A model generated the notes under the pieces. That model saw only the letters and a program-made list of their open reading frames with translations. It ran no database searches and was not told the origin of the DNA. The position numbers were made by a program, and so were the translations under genes. From Marinobacter subterrani (GTDB taxonomy: Bacteria > Pseudomonadota > Gammaproteobacteria > Pseudomonadales > Oleiphilaceae), in assembly GCF_001045555.1 (NCBI RefSeq), contig NZ_LFBU01000001.1, positions 992,001 to 1,056,000 on the forward strand: a stretch of DNA of 64,000 nt. The letters are read 5' to 3'. Shown here piece after piece: positions 1-9,209 of the stretch (position 1 is its first letter; each line of letters starts with the position of its first letter).

Positions 1-2
1 CC

Positions 3-737
3 TATGCCCGATTCCAGTCGGTCATGTTTGACCCGAACACCCGGGTGGTTTCCTATGACCCCAACCGCGGTGAGCCAAGAGGCGGGCGGAAGAAAGAGGT
101 TGATCCTGCCGAAGTCGGACTGGGCGACTGCATTGACTGCGGCCAATGCGTACAGGTTTGCCCTACGGGCATTGATATTCGTGACGGATTGCAATACGAA
201 TGCATCGGCTGCGCACTGTGCATCGATGCCTGCGATGAGATCATGGACAAGATGAATTACCCCAGGGGCCTGATCCGGTATACCACCGAGAACGAACTGG
301 AAGGTAAGCCATCGAAGCTTCTGAGGCCACGTACCTTCGGGTACGGTGCCGTGCTCTCATTGATGATTGCGGCGACCATTTTCATCATTGCCACCCGGGT
401 TCCGGCCCAACTGGATGTATTGCGCGACCGCGGCGCCCTCTACAGCTTCAATGGCGAAGGCCGGATTGAGAACTCCTATACCCTGAAAATTTCCAACATG
501 TCGGAAGTGCCACAGACCTTCTCCCTGTCAGTGAGCGGCATGGAGGACATCCGGATTCTGACTGAAACCAGTGTCACCGTCGAAAGCGGAGAGAACCGGT
601 CATTGCCTACGGTCGTTGACGTGCCGCCGGAGTCCATTGAGGAATCCAATACCGAAATCCTGTTCAGGGCGCATTCGGAGACTGATCCGTCGCTGACCCT
701 TGAAACTGAAAGCCGGTTTGTGGGTCCAACGGACTGA
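3..737 (+). CDS. ccoG: CcoG (RdxA/FixG) cbb3 oxidase assembly ferredoxin, 5' truncated
   Basis: Membrane iron-sulfur protein of the CcoG/RdxA family, which takes part in copper handling during cbb3 cytochrome oxidase assembly. The frame is open to the window edge, and its first residues (YARFQSVMFDPNT) match the middle of the family, so the N-terminal membrane half lies outside. A double ferredoxin-type cluster is visible (CIDCGQCVQVCP and CIGCALCIDAC). One membrane segment near LSLMIAATIFIIAT follows, then a C-terminal immunoglobulin-like periplasmic domain typical of the family. It is the first gene of a ccoG-fixH-ccoI-ccoS run on the same strand, so identity is strongly supported by context. 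Confidence 0.95.
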   Translation, partial: YARFQSVMFDPNTRVVSYDPNRGEPRGGRKKEVDPAEVGLGDCIDCGQCVQVCPTGIDIRDGLQYECIGCALCIDACDEIMDKMNYPRGLIRYTTENELEGKPSKLLRPRTFGYGAVLSLMIAATIFIIATRVPAQLDVLRDRGALYSFNGEGRIENSYTLKISNMSEVPQTFSLSVSGMEDIRILTETSVTVESGENRSLPTVVDVPPESIEESNTEILFRAHSETDPSLTLETESRFVGPTD

Positions 738-784
738 TCCATCATGTGGCAACGACTCCAACTTTTTAAGCGAGATAGTGATTT

Positions 785-1300
785 ATGACTGATGAAGCAC
801 CGGTGAGCCCCTGGTACCGCCAGCCCTGGCTCTGGTTTCTGATCATGTTCCCGGCAGCATCCATCGTTTATTGCAGCATTGCGATTACGATTTCCATGAA
901 CATGGACAATTCCCTGGTGACGGACGACTGGTCCAAGCAGGGCCGGGGCATCAACATGTCCATCGCCCGGGATGAGAAGGCGGCAGACCTGGGCATGCAG
1001 GCCCAGATCGATTTCGACGAGCGGAACGTCACCATCAATCTGAGCACCGATGATGGCCCTGCGGACTTCCCCTACCTTGTCCTCAACCTGTTTCACCCCA
1101 CACTTGCGAACCGGGACCGTACCGTCCAGTTCCGGCAGGTTGCCCCGGGCAAGTTCGTGGGTCAGCTCCATGAAGACATCAAGGGCCGCTGGTACTACGA
1201 TCTTAGGGGGCCGGCCAATGAATGGCGACTGAAAGGCGAAACCTGGCTTCCCTCGAAAAGTGGCATTACGGTCAAAGCTGCGGAGTATGCCCAAGGTTGA
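785..1300 (+). CDS. fixH: FixH family protein
   Basis: FixH/CcoH family protein needed for cbb3 oxidase assembly or stability. It has 171 residues: a short cytoplasmic start, one membrane helix (WLWFLIMFPAASIVYCSIAI) and a periplasmic beta-rich domain containing the family pattern LNLFHPT. Its length is usual for the family. It lies 47 bases after ccoG, and its TGA stop overlaps the proposed TTG start of ccoI, which suggests translational coupling. Confidence 0.92.
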   Translation: MTDEAPVSPWYRQPWLWFLIMFPAASIVYCSIAITISMNMDNSLVTDDWSKQGRGINMSIARDEKAADLGMQAQIDFDERNVTINLSTDDGPADFPYLVLNLFHPTLANRDRTVQFRQVAPGKFVGQLHEDIKGRWYYDLRGPANEWRLKGETWLPSKSGITVKAAEYAQG

Positions 1301-3747
1301 CCACCACCCCGAATTGCTTTCATTGCGGCGAACCGGCCGACGGTGAGCCGCCCATTACCCTTGAGCTCGGCGGCAAAACCCGCCATTTTTGCTGCCAGGG
1401 CTGCAAGGCGGTGTGCCAGACCATCCAGAACGAGGGGCTGACCGGTTTTTACGATTTCCGGACAGAGCCCGCGGTTACCCCGAGGCAGTTGACTGCCCCT
1501 GAGGTCTCCCGCTTGAGAGAGATGGATCACCCACTGGTACAGACCTCATTTGTTGCATCGGTGAAAGGCGCCCAGGAGGCCCAGCTACTGATCGGTGGTA
1601 TTACCTGCGCGGCCTGTATCTGGCTACTGGAAAACCACATGAAGCAGCAACCGGGAGTGGTCTCCTTCTCGGTGAATCACAGCACCCAGCGGGCGAGACT
1701 GGTTTGGTCCCGGGATCAGGCGCCACTGAGCGACCTTCTGATCGCCATCCATGAGTTGGGATACACTGCCCGACCCTATCAAGCGGACGAAGCCGAACGG
1801 GCGCTCAAGGCGGAGCATCGCTCCATGCTGATCCGCTTGGCAATTGCCGGCATTGGCTCCTTCCAGAGCATGATGCTGGCGTTCCCCCTGTATTTTGAGA
1901 TGGTCAACGACCTGTCCCCCCAGTTTGTCAGCTTTTTCCGCTGGTTCAGCCTGCTGGTGGCCACGCCGGTGGTTTTCTACAGTGCCGCACCGTTTTTCCG
2001 GAATGCCCGGCGTGATGTTCTCAGCCGGCACCTGACAATGGATGTGCCGGTGGCCATAGCCATTGGTCTGGCCTACCTCGCCAGTGCCTGGGTAACGGTC
2101 GTTGGTGGCGATGAGGTGTACTTCGAGTCCGTGTGCATGTTCACTTTCTTCCTGCTTCTCGGGCGGTACGTCGAAGTTCAGGCCCGCTACCGCGCAGGCC
2201 TCACAGGCAACGCGCTGGCCGGCTTCCAGCCGACAGTTGCCACGCTGGTGACCGGTGATGAGTCGACAATCGTCCCGGCGCATCAGGTAAGGCCGGGGGA
2301 TATCATCCGTGTGCGACCGGGCGAAACGCTGCCTATTGACGGCGACATTGTCCGTGGCCAGTCCACTCTCAACGAGGCCGCGCTCACCGGCGAGTATCTC
2401 CCGGAGACCCGGTATCCCGGGGACCCGGTGCATGCCGGGAGCATCAACGGCGAAAACCCGCTGGATGTCCGGGTCACTAAAGCCGGCGCCCAGACACGCC
2501 TTTCGGGCATTCTGCGGGTTCTGGACCGGGTTCAGGCGGAAAAGCCCCGGGTCGCGCGGATGGCTGACCGGATGGCGGGCAAGTTCGTCAGCCGGGTACT
2601 CATCCTGGCACCCATCGTCTGGCTTGGCTGGTGGCTGGCCGGCTCGGATAACGCCTTCGACATCACTCTGTCCGTACTCGTCGTGACCTGTCCCTGTGCG
2701 TTGTCGCTTGCCACACCCACAGCCATTACCTCGGCGACCGTCAAGCTCCGGCGCCTGGGTTTTCTGCCCACCCGGGGACATACCCTGGAGTCCATGAACA
2801 CCGTCGACACCGTGGTGTTTGATAAAACCGGCACGCTGACCCGGGGCGAACTGAGCCTGGTGGCAACCGAGGTCATCGGAAACATGGACCAACAAGCCTG
2901 CCTGCAGCTCGCAGCGGGGCTGGAGCAATACTCCGAGCACCCCATTGCCAGGGTTTTTCAAAAACGCGCCGCTGCACCTGTCGAGCAGGTTCAGAACCAC
3001 CTCGGTGGCGGGCTGTCTGGCAGGTTGCAGGATCGCTCACTGTATATCGGCCATCGGGGGTTTGTAGAACAATACATAACGGTGCCATGTCCGGATACCG
3101 GGCAACACCGGGGAATGGAAATATGGCTGGCCTCTGATCAGCAATGGCTGGCCTGTTTCAGACTGGACGACCAACCCCGTGACGATGCCCGCTCCGCCAT
3201 CAAGGCGCTACAGGATGAAGGCATCCGCACCCTGCTTCTGAGCGGGGACCGCTCAGACCACGTCAGCCAGGTTGCCAGCGAGCTCGGGATTGACGAAGCC
3301 ATCGGCCAGGCCTCCCCGGAGGATAAGCTCGCGGTACTTGAAAAACTGAAGGCCGAGGGGCGTCAGATCATGATGGTGGGCGATGGCCTGAACGACCTCC
3401 CCTCCATGGCCGGGGCGGGCATTTCGGTGGCCATGGGATCAGCCGCAGACCTGACTCAGCTCAAGGCAGATGCGGTACTTCTCAACGGCCAGCTGTTACA
3501 GTTGGTGGAAGCGCTGAAAACCAGCCGCCAGACCCGCAAGGTTATCCGCCAGAATCTCTGGTGGGCTCTCGTCTATAATGCCTGCGCCCTGCCGCTGGCG
3601 GCGGCTGGCCTGGTCCCGCCCTGGCTGGCGGCACTGGGCATGTCAGTCAGCTCATTGGTCGTCGTCCTTAACGCACTGAGGCTGGGTCGGGCACCGGCCC
3701 GACAAACTCCGGACCACGGCCTGGTTGGCGCCCGGACGCCAGCTTGA
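1297..3747 (+). CDS. ccoI: CcoI (FixI) P1B-type copper-transporting ATPase
   Basis: P1B-type ATPase that exports copper for cbb3 oxidase maturation. From the proposed start it has 816 residues. An N-terminal cysteine-rich metal-binding part (CFHCGEP, then FCCQGCKAVC) is followed by a heavy-metal domain motif GITCAAC near 103-107, the membrane CPC motif near 465, the phosphorylation motif DKTGTLT at about 509 and GDGLND near 695. I chose TTG at 1297 because it overlaps the fixH stop as TTGA and gives the usual family length. An ATG at 1222 would sit deep inside fixH and add 25 residues unlike the family. Confidence 0.93.
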   Translation: MTTTPNCFHCGEPADGEPPITLELGGKTRHFCCQGCKAVCQTIQNEGLTGFYDFRTEPAVTPRQLTAPEVSRLREMDHPLVQTSFVASVKGAQEAQLLIGGITCAACIWLLENHMKQQPGVVSFSVNHSTQRARLVWSRDQAPLSDLLIAIHELGYTARPYQADEAERALKAEHRSMLIRLAIAGIGSFQSMMLAFPLYFEMVNDLSPQFVSFFRWFSLLVATPVVFYSAAPFFRNARRDVLSRHLTMDVPVAIAIGLAYLASAWVTVVGGDEVYFESVCMFTFFLLLGRYVEVQARYRAGLTGNALAGFQPTVATLVTGDESTIVPAHQVRPGDIIRVRPGETLPIDGDIVRGQSTLNEAALTGEYLPETRYPGDPVHAGSINGENPLDVRVTKAGAQTRLSGILRVLDRVQAEKPRVARMADRMAGKFVSRVLILAPIVWLGWWLAGSDNAFDITLSVLVVTCPCALSLATPTAITSATVKLRRLGFLPTRGHTLESMNTVDTVVFDKTGTLTRGELSLVATEVIGNMDQQACLQLAAGLEQYSEHPIARVFQKRAAAPVEQVQNHLGGGLSGRLQDRSLYIGHRGFVEQYITVPCPDTGQHRGMEIWLASDQQWLACFRLDDQPRDDARSAIKALQDEGIRTLLLSGDRSDHVSQVASELGIDEAIGQASPEDKLAVLEKLKAEGRQIMMVGDGLNDLPSMAGAGISVAMGSAADLTQLKADAVLLNGQLLQLVEALKTSRQTRKVIRQNLWWALVYNACALPLAAAGLVPPWLAALGMSVSSLVVVLNALRLGRAPARQTPDHGLVGARTPA

Positions 3748-3785
3748 TAACGTATCCCTACACTCTCTTTCGCGAGGATCAATCC

Positions 3786-4043
3786 GTGCAAATTGTGATG
3801 TTCCTGGTCCCGCTGATGCTCATACTGGTGGCGCTGGGCATTGGGCTGTTTTCGTGGGCGGTAAAAAATGGCCAGTACGATGACCTTGAGGGTCCGGCCC
3901 ACCGGATACTCTACGATGACGACAAGGACATGATCCCGGACGAGGCCCGGACTGATAAACCGGCCGATACACCTGGCACCACTCAGCAATCCGATGACCG
4001 CGAGGAAACCGGCACGGGAGAGGAGAAGGCCGGAAAAGAATGA
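3786..4043 (+). CDS. ccoS: CcoS cbb3 oxidase assembly protein
   Basis: Small membrane protein of the CcoS/FixS family, required for cofactor insertion into cbb3 oxidase. It has one N-terminal helix (IVMFLVPLMLILVALGIGLF) followed by the family hallmark GQYDDLEGPAHRIL and an acidic tail. The start is taken as GTG 3786 because GAGG lies 8 bases upstream and the protein then begins directly before the helix. A TTG at 3744 would add 14 residues. Its end overlaps the next gene by 4 bases (ATGA). Confidence 0.9.
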   Translation: MQIVMFLVPLMLILVALGIGLFSWAVKNGQYDDLEGPAHRILYDDDKDMIPDEARTDKPADTPGTTQQSDDREETGTGEEKAGKE

Positions 4044-4735
4044 GCCCGGAACTATACCTCAGTTATCCGAGTGCTTTTCTGATCGGCCTGCTCGGCAGCA
4101 CTCATTGCCTGGGCATGTGCGGAGGCATCAGCGCGTCGCTTTCCATGGCCCTGCCGGTCGGCAAGGGTTTCCGGCTGCGGCAGTCTGCCATGCTGCTCGC
4201 CTTCAATGCCGGCCGCATCGGCAGCTATGTTCTGATCGCCACCCTGGTAGCGCTGGCCAGCACCTTTGCCGCCAGCCAGTGGGCGCTGGCGGGCCTGGTT
4301 CTGCGAACCCTCGCAGGCATTCTGTTGATCTTCATGGGTTTGTCCATGGCCCGGTGGTGGCAGGGTATCCGCTATGTCGAACGGATTGGCGCCCCCGTCT
4401 GGGCCCGACTGTCCCCCCTGACCCGGCGTTTACTGCCGGTCAATCATGGCGGCCAGGCGCTGGCCCTGGGTGCTCTGTGGGGCTGGTTGCCCTGTGGACT
4501 GGTGTACAGCACCCTCGGCTGGGCAGCATTGCAGCCGACCGTGGGCTCTGCCGCATTGACCATGCTGTTTTTCGGGCTGGGAACCCTGCCGTCAATGCTG
4601 GCAACAGGCTATGCCGCAGGCTGGATCCAGGGTTTGAAGACACACCGGCTATTCCGGAAAATCACCGGTGCCCTGCTGATCCTGTTCGGCCTCTGGACGC
4701 TGCCCTTCCAGCAACTGGTCGGGCATTTGGGCTGA
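4040..4735 (+). CDS. SafE/TauE-family membrane protein of the cco cluster
   Basis: Polytopic membrane protein of 231 residues in the sulfite exporter TauE/SafE family (the cytochrome biogenesis, DsbD-like branch). Paired cysteines occur in the first helix region (STHCLGMCGGIS) and again in WGWLPCGLVYS, the usual pattern for members linked to cbb3 oxidase genes, where a copper or electron role has been suggested. Six or so hydrophobic segments are evident. It overlaps ccoS by 4 bases and is the last gene of the operon; ttcA converges on it 13 bases later. The precise substrate cannot be read from sequence. Confidence 0.85.
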   Translation: MSPELYLSYPSAFLIGLLGSTHCLGMCGGISASLSMALPVGKGFRLRQSAMLLAFNAGRIGSYVLIATLVALASTFAASQWALAGLVLRTLAGILLIFMGLSMARWWQGIRYVERIGAPVWARLSPLTRRLLPVNHGGQALALGALWGWLPCGLVYSTLGWAALQPTVGSAALTMLFFGLGTLPSMLATGYAAGWIQGLKTHRLFRKITGALLILFGLWTLPFQQLVGHLG

Positions 4736-4748
4736 ATCTGGCCGAGAG

Positions 4749-5663
4749 TCAGATGTTCAGCACATCCAGGCGCCCGAACGTGCCCTCCTCTTGCGGTTCC
4801 GCGGTCTGCACCGCCTGACGCTTGCCACCCAGACGCTTTCCCTCCCGAAAATCATAGAGGTTGGTATCCGCCAGATGGGACGGTTCAACATTGCACATGG
4901 CCCGGAACATGGTTTCCAGACGCCCCGGGTGCTGCTTGTCCCAGCTCTGGAACATGTCCTTGATCACCTGGCGCTGGAGGTTTTCCTGGGAACCGCAAAG
5001 GTTACAGGGAATAATCGGAAAGTTCCTGAGGGCGGCGTATCGCGCGATGTCTTTCTCCCGGCTGAACGCCAGCGGCCGGATCACGGTATTTCGGCCGTCA
5101 TCGCTGTGCAGAACCGGCGGCATGGATTTCAGTTTGCCACCATAGAACATGTTCAGGAACAGGGTTTCCAGAAGATCGTCCCGATGATGGCCAAGGGCAA
5201 TCTTGGTGACGCCATGTTCGGCCGCGAAATTATAGAGAATTCCGCGACGTAGACGGGAACACAGGCCGCAGGTGGTCTTCCCTTCAGGCACTTTTTCCTT
5301 AACAATGCTATAAGTGTCCTTCTCGATGATGTGGTACTCGATACCCATGGACTCAAGGTATTCGGGCAGCACTTCCTCCGGGAAGCCGGGCTGCTTCTGA
5401 TCGAGGTTTACAGCGATCAACTCAAACGAAACCGGTGCACTTTTCTGCAGGTTCAGCAGAATGTCCAGCATGGCGTAAGAGTCTTTACCGCCGCTGAGGC
5501 AGCACATGACTTTGTCACCGGCTTCAATCATCGAGAAATCGGCAATCGCCTGCCCGACTTCGCGGCGCAGACGTTTCTGCAGCTTGTTCAACTCCAGTTT
5601 CTGGCGGCGTTCGCGCTCTGGATCAAGAGACTGTTCGGGACTGGCGATCATTGCTTCGGGCAT
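4749..5663 (-). CDS. ttcA: tRNA 2-thiocytidine(32) synthetase TtcA
   Basis: ATP-dependent tRNA-modifying enzyme that makes 2-thiocytidine at position 32. It shows the PP-loop motif [12 protein letters not shown] and the two CxxC pairs of the family ([10 protein letters not shown] and [12 protein letters not shown]), which hold an iron-sulfur cluster. I chose the ATG at 5663 ([11 protein letters not shown], 304 residues), which gives normal length. The open frame extends 29 residues upstream without a convincing ribosome site, and none of the in-frame starts has a strong one. Confidence 0.93.
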   Translation of the reverse strand: MPEAMIASPEQSLDPERERRQKLELNKLQKRLRREVGQAIADFSMIEAGDKVMCCLSGGKDSYAMLDILLNLQKSAPVSFELIAVNLDQKQPGFPEEVLPEYLESMGIEYHIIEKDTYSIVKEKVPEGKTTCGLCSRLRRGILYNFAAEHGVTKIALGHHRDDLLETLFLNMFYGGKLKSMPPVLHSDDGRNTVIRPLAFSREKDIARYAALRNFPIIPCNLCGSQENLQRQVIKDMFQSWDKQHPGRLETMFRAMCNVEPSHLADTNLYDFREGKRLGGKRQAVQTAEPQEEGTFGRLDVLNI

Positions 5664-5735
5664 ACCAACGACGTTCACAAGGTAAATGGACGGGGAATTA
5701 TACGCGTCACAGGCATTCAGGGACAGGATACCGAC

Positions 5736-6380
5736 ATGGATAAGTTGCAACCAAAAGAACAGGCGACCGGGAAACGGGCGCAGAACCGCCTACGAAACCG
5801 CACGGCCATCCTGGAGGCCGCCCGTGAATGTTTTCGGGAGCGGGGCTATGACAACTCCACCATCCGGGACATTGTTCGCCGCACCAATCTGGCCGCGGGC
5901 ACCTTCTATAACTACTTTTCAAACAAACAGGAGATCTTTGCCGCCCTGCTTGCCGATTTCCTCACCCGGCTGAACGACAACCTGACCCGCTACCGCCGGG
6001 CCGCAGACAACACCCAGGACTTTATCCATTACGCCTACATGGCCCTCTACAGCGCAACCGCCCAGGACCCGCTGGTTTATGAACTCGCCCACCGCAATGA
6101 CCGGGCACTTCGGGAACTGTTCGGCTCGGATATCCTGGGTCTGGCAATGCGTTCGCTTGACGAAGATGTCCGGGATGCCATGGCGCGAGGGCTTCTCCCG
6201 AACGTCGACCATGAGTACCTTTGCGCCGCGTTTTTCGGAGTTGCCTGTGAAACCAGTCTGGCCGTTGCGAAACGCGCCCACAGGAAGCCGGAAAGCGCAG
6301 AGGCGGAAGCCTTGCTCGCCACACGATTCTCAACGACACTGTTTCTCGGCGGGCTTCCTCGACTGGAGACACTTCCCTGA
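5736..6380 (+). CDS. TetR/AcrR family transcriptional regulator
   Basis: TetR-type one-component repressor of 214 residues. The N-terminal helix-turn-helix domain is clear ([23 protein letters not shown], then [19 protein letters not shown]). The C-terminal ligand domain is not diagnostic. The start at 5736 is preceded by AGGA at a spacing of 7 bases; the open frame runs further upstream inside the antisense of ttcA but that part is not coding. It is divergent from ttcA and followed at once by a DnaJ-related gene. The target and ligand are unknown. Confidence 0.88.
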   Translation: MDKLQPKEQATGKRAQNRLRNRTAILEAARECFRERGYDNSTIRDIVRRTNLAAGTFYNYFSNKQEIFAALLADFLTRLNDNLTRYRRAADNTQDFIHYAYMALYSATAQDPLVYELAHRNDRALRELFGSDILGLAMRSLDEDVRDAMARGLLPNVDHEYLCAAFFGVACETSLAVAKRAHRKPESAEAEALLATRFSTTLFLGGLPRLETLP

Positions 6381-6408
6381 TGGCCCGGAGTCCCCTACCA
6401 TTGGGTTC

Positions 6409-7074
6409 ATGACCGATAGCCACTCCAGCATGAGCCCCACATCACCGCAGGCGGCCCACACCGCCGCCCTGATTGAGCAACAGATTCAACACCTGCTTGT
6501 TGCTGTGGAACATGAGCTTCGGGGGGCGGCTGCGGGAATGAATGAGCTGGCACTGATCAAGGCTCTTCAGAGGCCGCCGTGGGAGCTGCTCGGAAAGGTC
6601 AGTTTCAATGAACCGGAAAAACTTTACCCCGTCCATTTTCTGCTGTTCCACGTACTGTACCGGTTGCGGGACCGGCTCTCTGAAACCGGCGAGAGCCTCA
6701 GGATTTCGCCTCTGAATATCCGCCTGGAGGCTCAGCGAGTCATTAGTGGCACGGGGGTACCGGACGGTGTCGATGGCTTGCGGGAATTCTATCTGGACCT
6801 TTCCCATTATCGTTTGCCGGAAGACGCAATACACCAGATGATGGACGATTTCTGGGCCGGTCGCTCCGGCAACGGGCCGGCTCAGGCGGAAACCAGAGCC
6901 GCCGCCGAGGTGCTGGGGTTCGAGGCCTTGCCGCCGGATTTTTCGTCGGTAAAGCAACGCTTTCGGCGCGCGGTAATGCGAGCGCACCCCGACCGCGGTG
7001 GCAGGACGGAAACCATCCAGCGCCTGAACGAGGCATTCGCGGTTCTGAAAGCCCATTTCCGGCACAGCACCTGA
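6409..7074 (+). CDS. DnaJ-related protein with C-terminal J domain
   Basis: Protein of 221 residues with an N-terminal DNAJ-related domain (LLVAVEHELR, then WELLGKVSFNEPEKLYPVHFLLFHVLYRLRD read in pieces) and a short C-terminal J domain carrying the HPD motif (RAHPDRGG, about residues 196-203). It probably acts as a DnaK co-chaperone, though the J domain is minimal. The start ATG at 6409 begins 28 bases after the TetR stop; its ribosome site is weak. The pair TetR-DnaJ may be one transcript. Family assignment is from motif and length, not from a search. Confidence 0.82.
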   Translation: MTDSHSSMSPTSPQAAHTAALIEQQIQHLLVAVEHELRGAAAGMNELALIKALQRPPWELLGKVSFNEPEKLYPVHFLLFHVLYRLRDRLSETGESLRISPLNIRLEAQRVISGTGVPDGVDGLREFYLDLSHYRLPEDAIHQMMDDFWAGRSGNGPAQAETRAAAEVLGFEALPPDFSSVKQRFRRAVMRAHPDRGGRTETIQRLNEAFAVLKAHFRHST

Positions 7075-7117
7075 CCGGTCCCGATAGCGTCGTATTCCAG
7101 CCAAGCCAGGAGAGATA

Positions 7118-8149
7118 ATGCCATTCAGAACACTCGTCAGACCGCTCGCCCTCCTTTCAATGATGGTCGCGGCCTTCGCGGCAAGGGCTGACCTTGTTGT
7201 GCTCCAGTATCACCATGTAAGCGACTCCACACCGTCAGCAACGTCCACATCGGTCTCACTGTTTGAGGGCCAGTTGGACATGATCTCGGAGCTGGGTCTC
7301 GAGGTGGTTGGTCTGCTTGAGGGTACACAACAAACCCTGGCCGGCGAGGCCGGGACTGACAACCGCATTGCCATCACCTTCGACGATGCCTACAAGTCAG
7401 TCTACACCGAAGCCGCGCCCCTGCTGGCGTCGACAGGCTATCCTTACACCATCTTCGTCAATACACAGGCGGTCGGCCGCAATGGCTACATGACCTGGGC
7501 GCAGATTAAAGAACTGGCCGGGCGTGAGGGTGTGACCATCGCCAACCACAGTGCCGACCACGGCCACCTGGCCAGGAAGCCCGGCGAGGCTGAAAGCGAA
7601 TGGCAAACCCGCGTCGCCAACAGCCTGGATTCTGCCCAGAAAACCCTCGATAACAAGCTCGGCGCTGCCGCGCCCCTTTTTGCCTATCCCTATGGCGAAT
7701 TTGACCAGGCGCTCGAACAAGAACTGGTGGCACGGGGGTGGTTTGGATACGGCCAGCAGTCCGGTGCCATCGGGCCAGAATACGCCACAACGCGGCTGCC
7801 CCGCTTTCCCATGGCCAACGCCTATGGGCAGTTGAGCAGCCTCGAGACCAAACTTCGCAGCAAGGCCTTTCCCATCGACACCGGGAAACTGCCGGATGGA
7901 GTGATTTCCGACAACCCGCCGACCCTGAGCTTCCCGCTGGATTCAGGCATGAGTGCCGGCCGGCTGACCTGCTTCGCCTCGGGTCAGGGCCGGATCGGCT
8001 TTGACGTGGTTGACGGGATTGTCAGGGTGAAAGCGTCGGAGCCTTTCAGCAGCAGGCGGTTTCGCTATAACTGCACCCATCCGGCGGGCGGCGGCAGCTA
8101 CTACTGGCTATCGCAGCAATGGCTGGATCTGAGCAGGCCGGAAGACTGA
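7118..8149 (+). CDS. Secreted polysaccharide deacetylase (NodB domain)
   Basis: Exported NodB-type deacetylase, 343 residues. A signal peptide (ALLSMMVAAFAARA, cleaved before DLVVLQYHHVS) precedes the catalytic domain. Motif 1 is TFDDAY (metal and base aspartates); motif 2 is HSADHGHL (metal histidines); LFAYPYGEFD follows. A C-terminal beta domain of about 80 residues with two cysteines is not identified. AGGAGA sits 4 bases before the ATG. A PgaB-type role in acting on beta-1,6-glucosamine polymers is possible, but no pga genes are nearby, so the substrate is open. Confidence 0.85.
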   Translation: MPFRTLVRPLALLSMMVAAFAARADLVVLQYHHVSDSTPSATSTSVSLFEGQLDMISELGLEVVGLLEGTQQTLAGEAGTDNRIAITFDDAYKSVYTEAAPLLASTGYPYTIFVNTQAVGRNGYMTWAQIKELAGREGVTIANHSADHGHLARKPGEAESEWQTRVANSLDSAQKTLDNKLGAAAPLFAYPYGEFDQALEQELVARGWFGYGQQSGAIGPEYATTRLPRFPMANAYGQLSSLETKLRSKAFPIDTGKLPDGVISDNPPTLSFPLDSGMSAGRLTCFASGQGRIGFDVVDGIVRVKASEPFSSRRFRYNCTHPAGGGSYYWLSQQWLDLSRPED

Positions 8150-8153
8150 ACAG

Positions 8154-9176
8154 TCAGTCCTCTACCTGCATCACTCCGATCTCGCCATGCCGTACGTGGG
8201 GAATGCTTTGCGGGCCGGAGGGTGTTTCGATGACGGTCTGGCTTTCCAGATCTGACTTGCGGGTGAAAAGCACCATCCAGCGCTCGCCCCGGTCTGGAAA
8301 GGCCGGGATCCAGGCTTCCAGATAGCCTCGCTGGTGCCAGCTCTCCGGTTCGAAATCCATCACCAGATCCGTGACCAGACGGATCGGCTCCATGCGCTCG
8401 CCAAGAAACACCACCGATGGTACGAATACGCCATTCCGGGCGTAGGAACGCAGCCGGAAAACAAGGCTGCCACCCTTATCCGCAGCCGGAAGCGCCACCA
8501 GCTGATAGGGGCTGGCGCCGGTCAGGAATGAATGAACACTAGAGCTTTCGGAGAGTCTGACGCCAAACTCCCGGCCGGATTGCCAGCTCTGGTAGCCCTG
8601 AGTCTCCAGAGACTCACAGCAACTGGCGGAAAAACGGGCGAGAAAATCATCGGCAGCCGGCTCAATGCCAAGAATGGCGAACGCATCGGGGTCATATCCG
8701 GGCACGGGCGCAGGGGCCACCTGCTGGTCGCCGGCATGATACACACGGGCTTCGGTAATGCGGACGGGCGGCTCAACCAGCCCTTTCTGCTGATCCGTGC
8801 GGGTGTCAGGCCGGTAATAACTGACCCGGACATTGCCCTGCGCGTCCCGCCATGTGAAATAGGGTTGCCGTTGGCCGGGGCGAACATAACCGTCCCTGGC
8901 CAGTTGTTCGGCGTCCGGGTAATTCTCCAGGGTGTATTCGGTTTCCTCATCAAGTGCTGGTTGCTCGCCTGGCTCGAGAGCCTTTTCGCCAGCGATCTTC
9001 CCCTTGCTTTGCCCGTCGGTTCCGACAATCGGTGACGACCGGACCCTGCCCTGCTCGTCCACCCAGGTGAAATACCCCTCCCGCTCAGAGACCGGGGAGC
9101 CACCAACCTGGCAGCCGGTGAGCGCTGTGGCAAGCAACAGGCAGAATGCGGATTTCAGGAACATGCTGTTGGTCAC
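8154..9176 (-). CDS. malM: MalM family maltose-operon lipoprotein
   Basis: Predicted lipoprotein of about 340 residues. The lipobox LTGC ends a short signal sequence. The N-terminal part has two repeats of an FTW-x-D-x-QG-x-VR pattern (YFTWVDEQGRVR and YFTWRDAQGNVR) like DUF4124-type segments. The C-terminal half resembles MalM (PF07148): YQLVALPAADKGGSLVFRLR, FVPSVVFLGERMEPIR and MVLFTRKSDLESQT match the MalM layout. The start is taken as GTG 9176 with AGG 8 bases upstream; ATG 9164 and GTG 9185 are alternatives. It lies 33 bases after the FadL-like gene, so it is probably the last gene of that operon. Confidence 0.75.
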   Translation of the reverse strand: MTNSMFLKSAFCLLLATALTGCQVGGSPVSEREGYFTWVDEQGRVRSSPIVGTDGQSKGKIAGEKALEPGEQPALDEETEYTLENYPDAEQLARDGYVRPGQRQPYFTWRDAQGNVRVSYYRPDTRTDQQKGLVEPPVRITEARVYHAGDQQVAPAPVPGYDPDAFAILGIEPAADDFLARFSASCCESLETQGYQSWQSGREFGVRLSESSSVHSFLTGASPYQLVALPAADKGGSLVFRLRSYARNGVFVPSVVFLGERMEPIRLVTDLVMDFEPESWHQRGYLEAWIPAFPDRGERWMVLFTRKSDLESQTVIETPSGPQSIPHVRHGEIGVMQVED

Positions 9177-9209
9177 TGGGAACACCTACCCTATGGTTTG
9201 CGGCGGCTC

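Noticed and set aside
1624..3000. Long antisense open frame (458 codons) inside ccoI
   Set aside because: It is a GC-rich shadow of a well-supported P-type ATPase gene, with no ribosome site and no recognisable domain.
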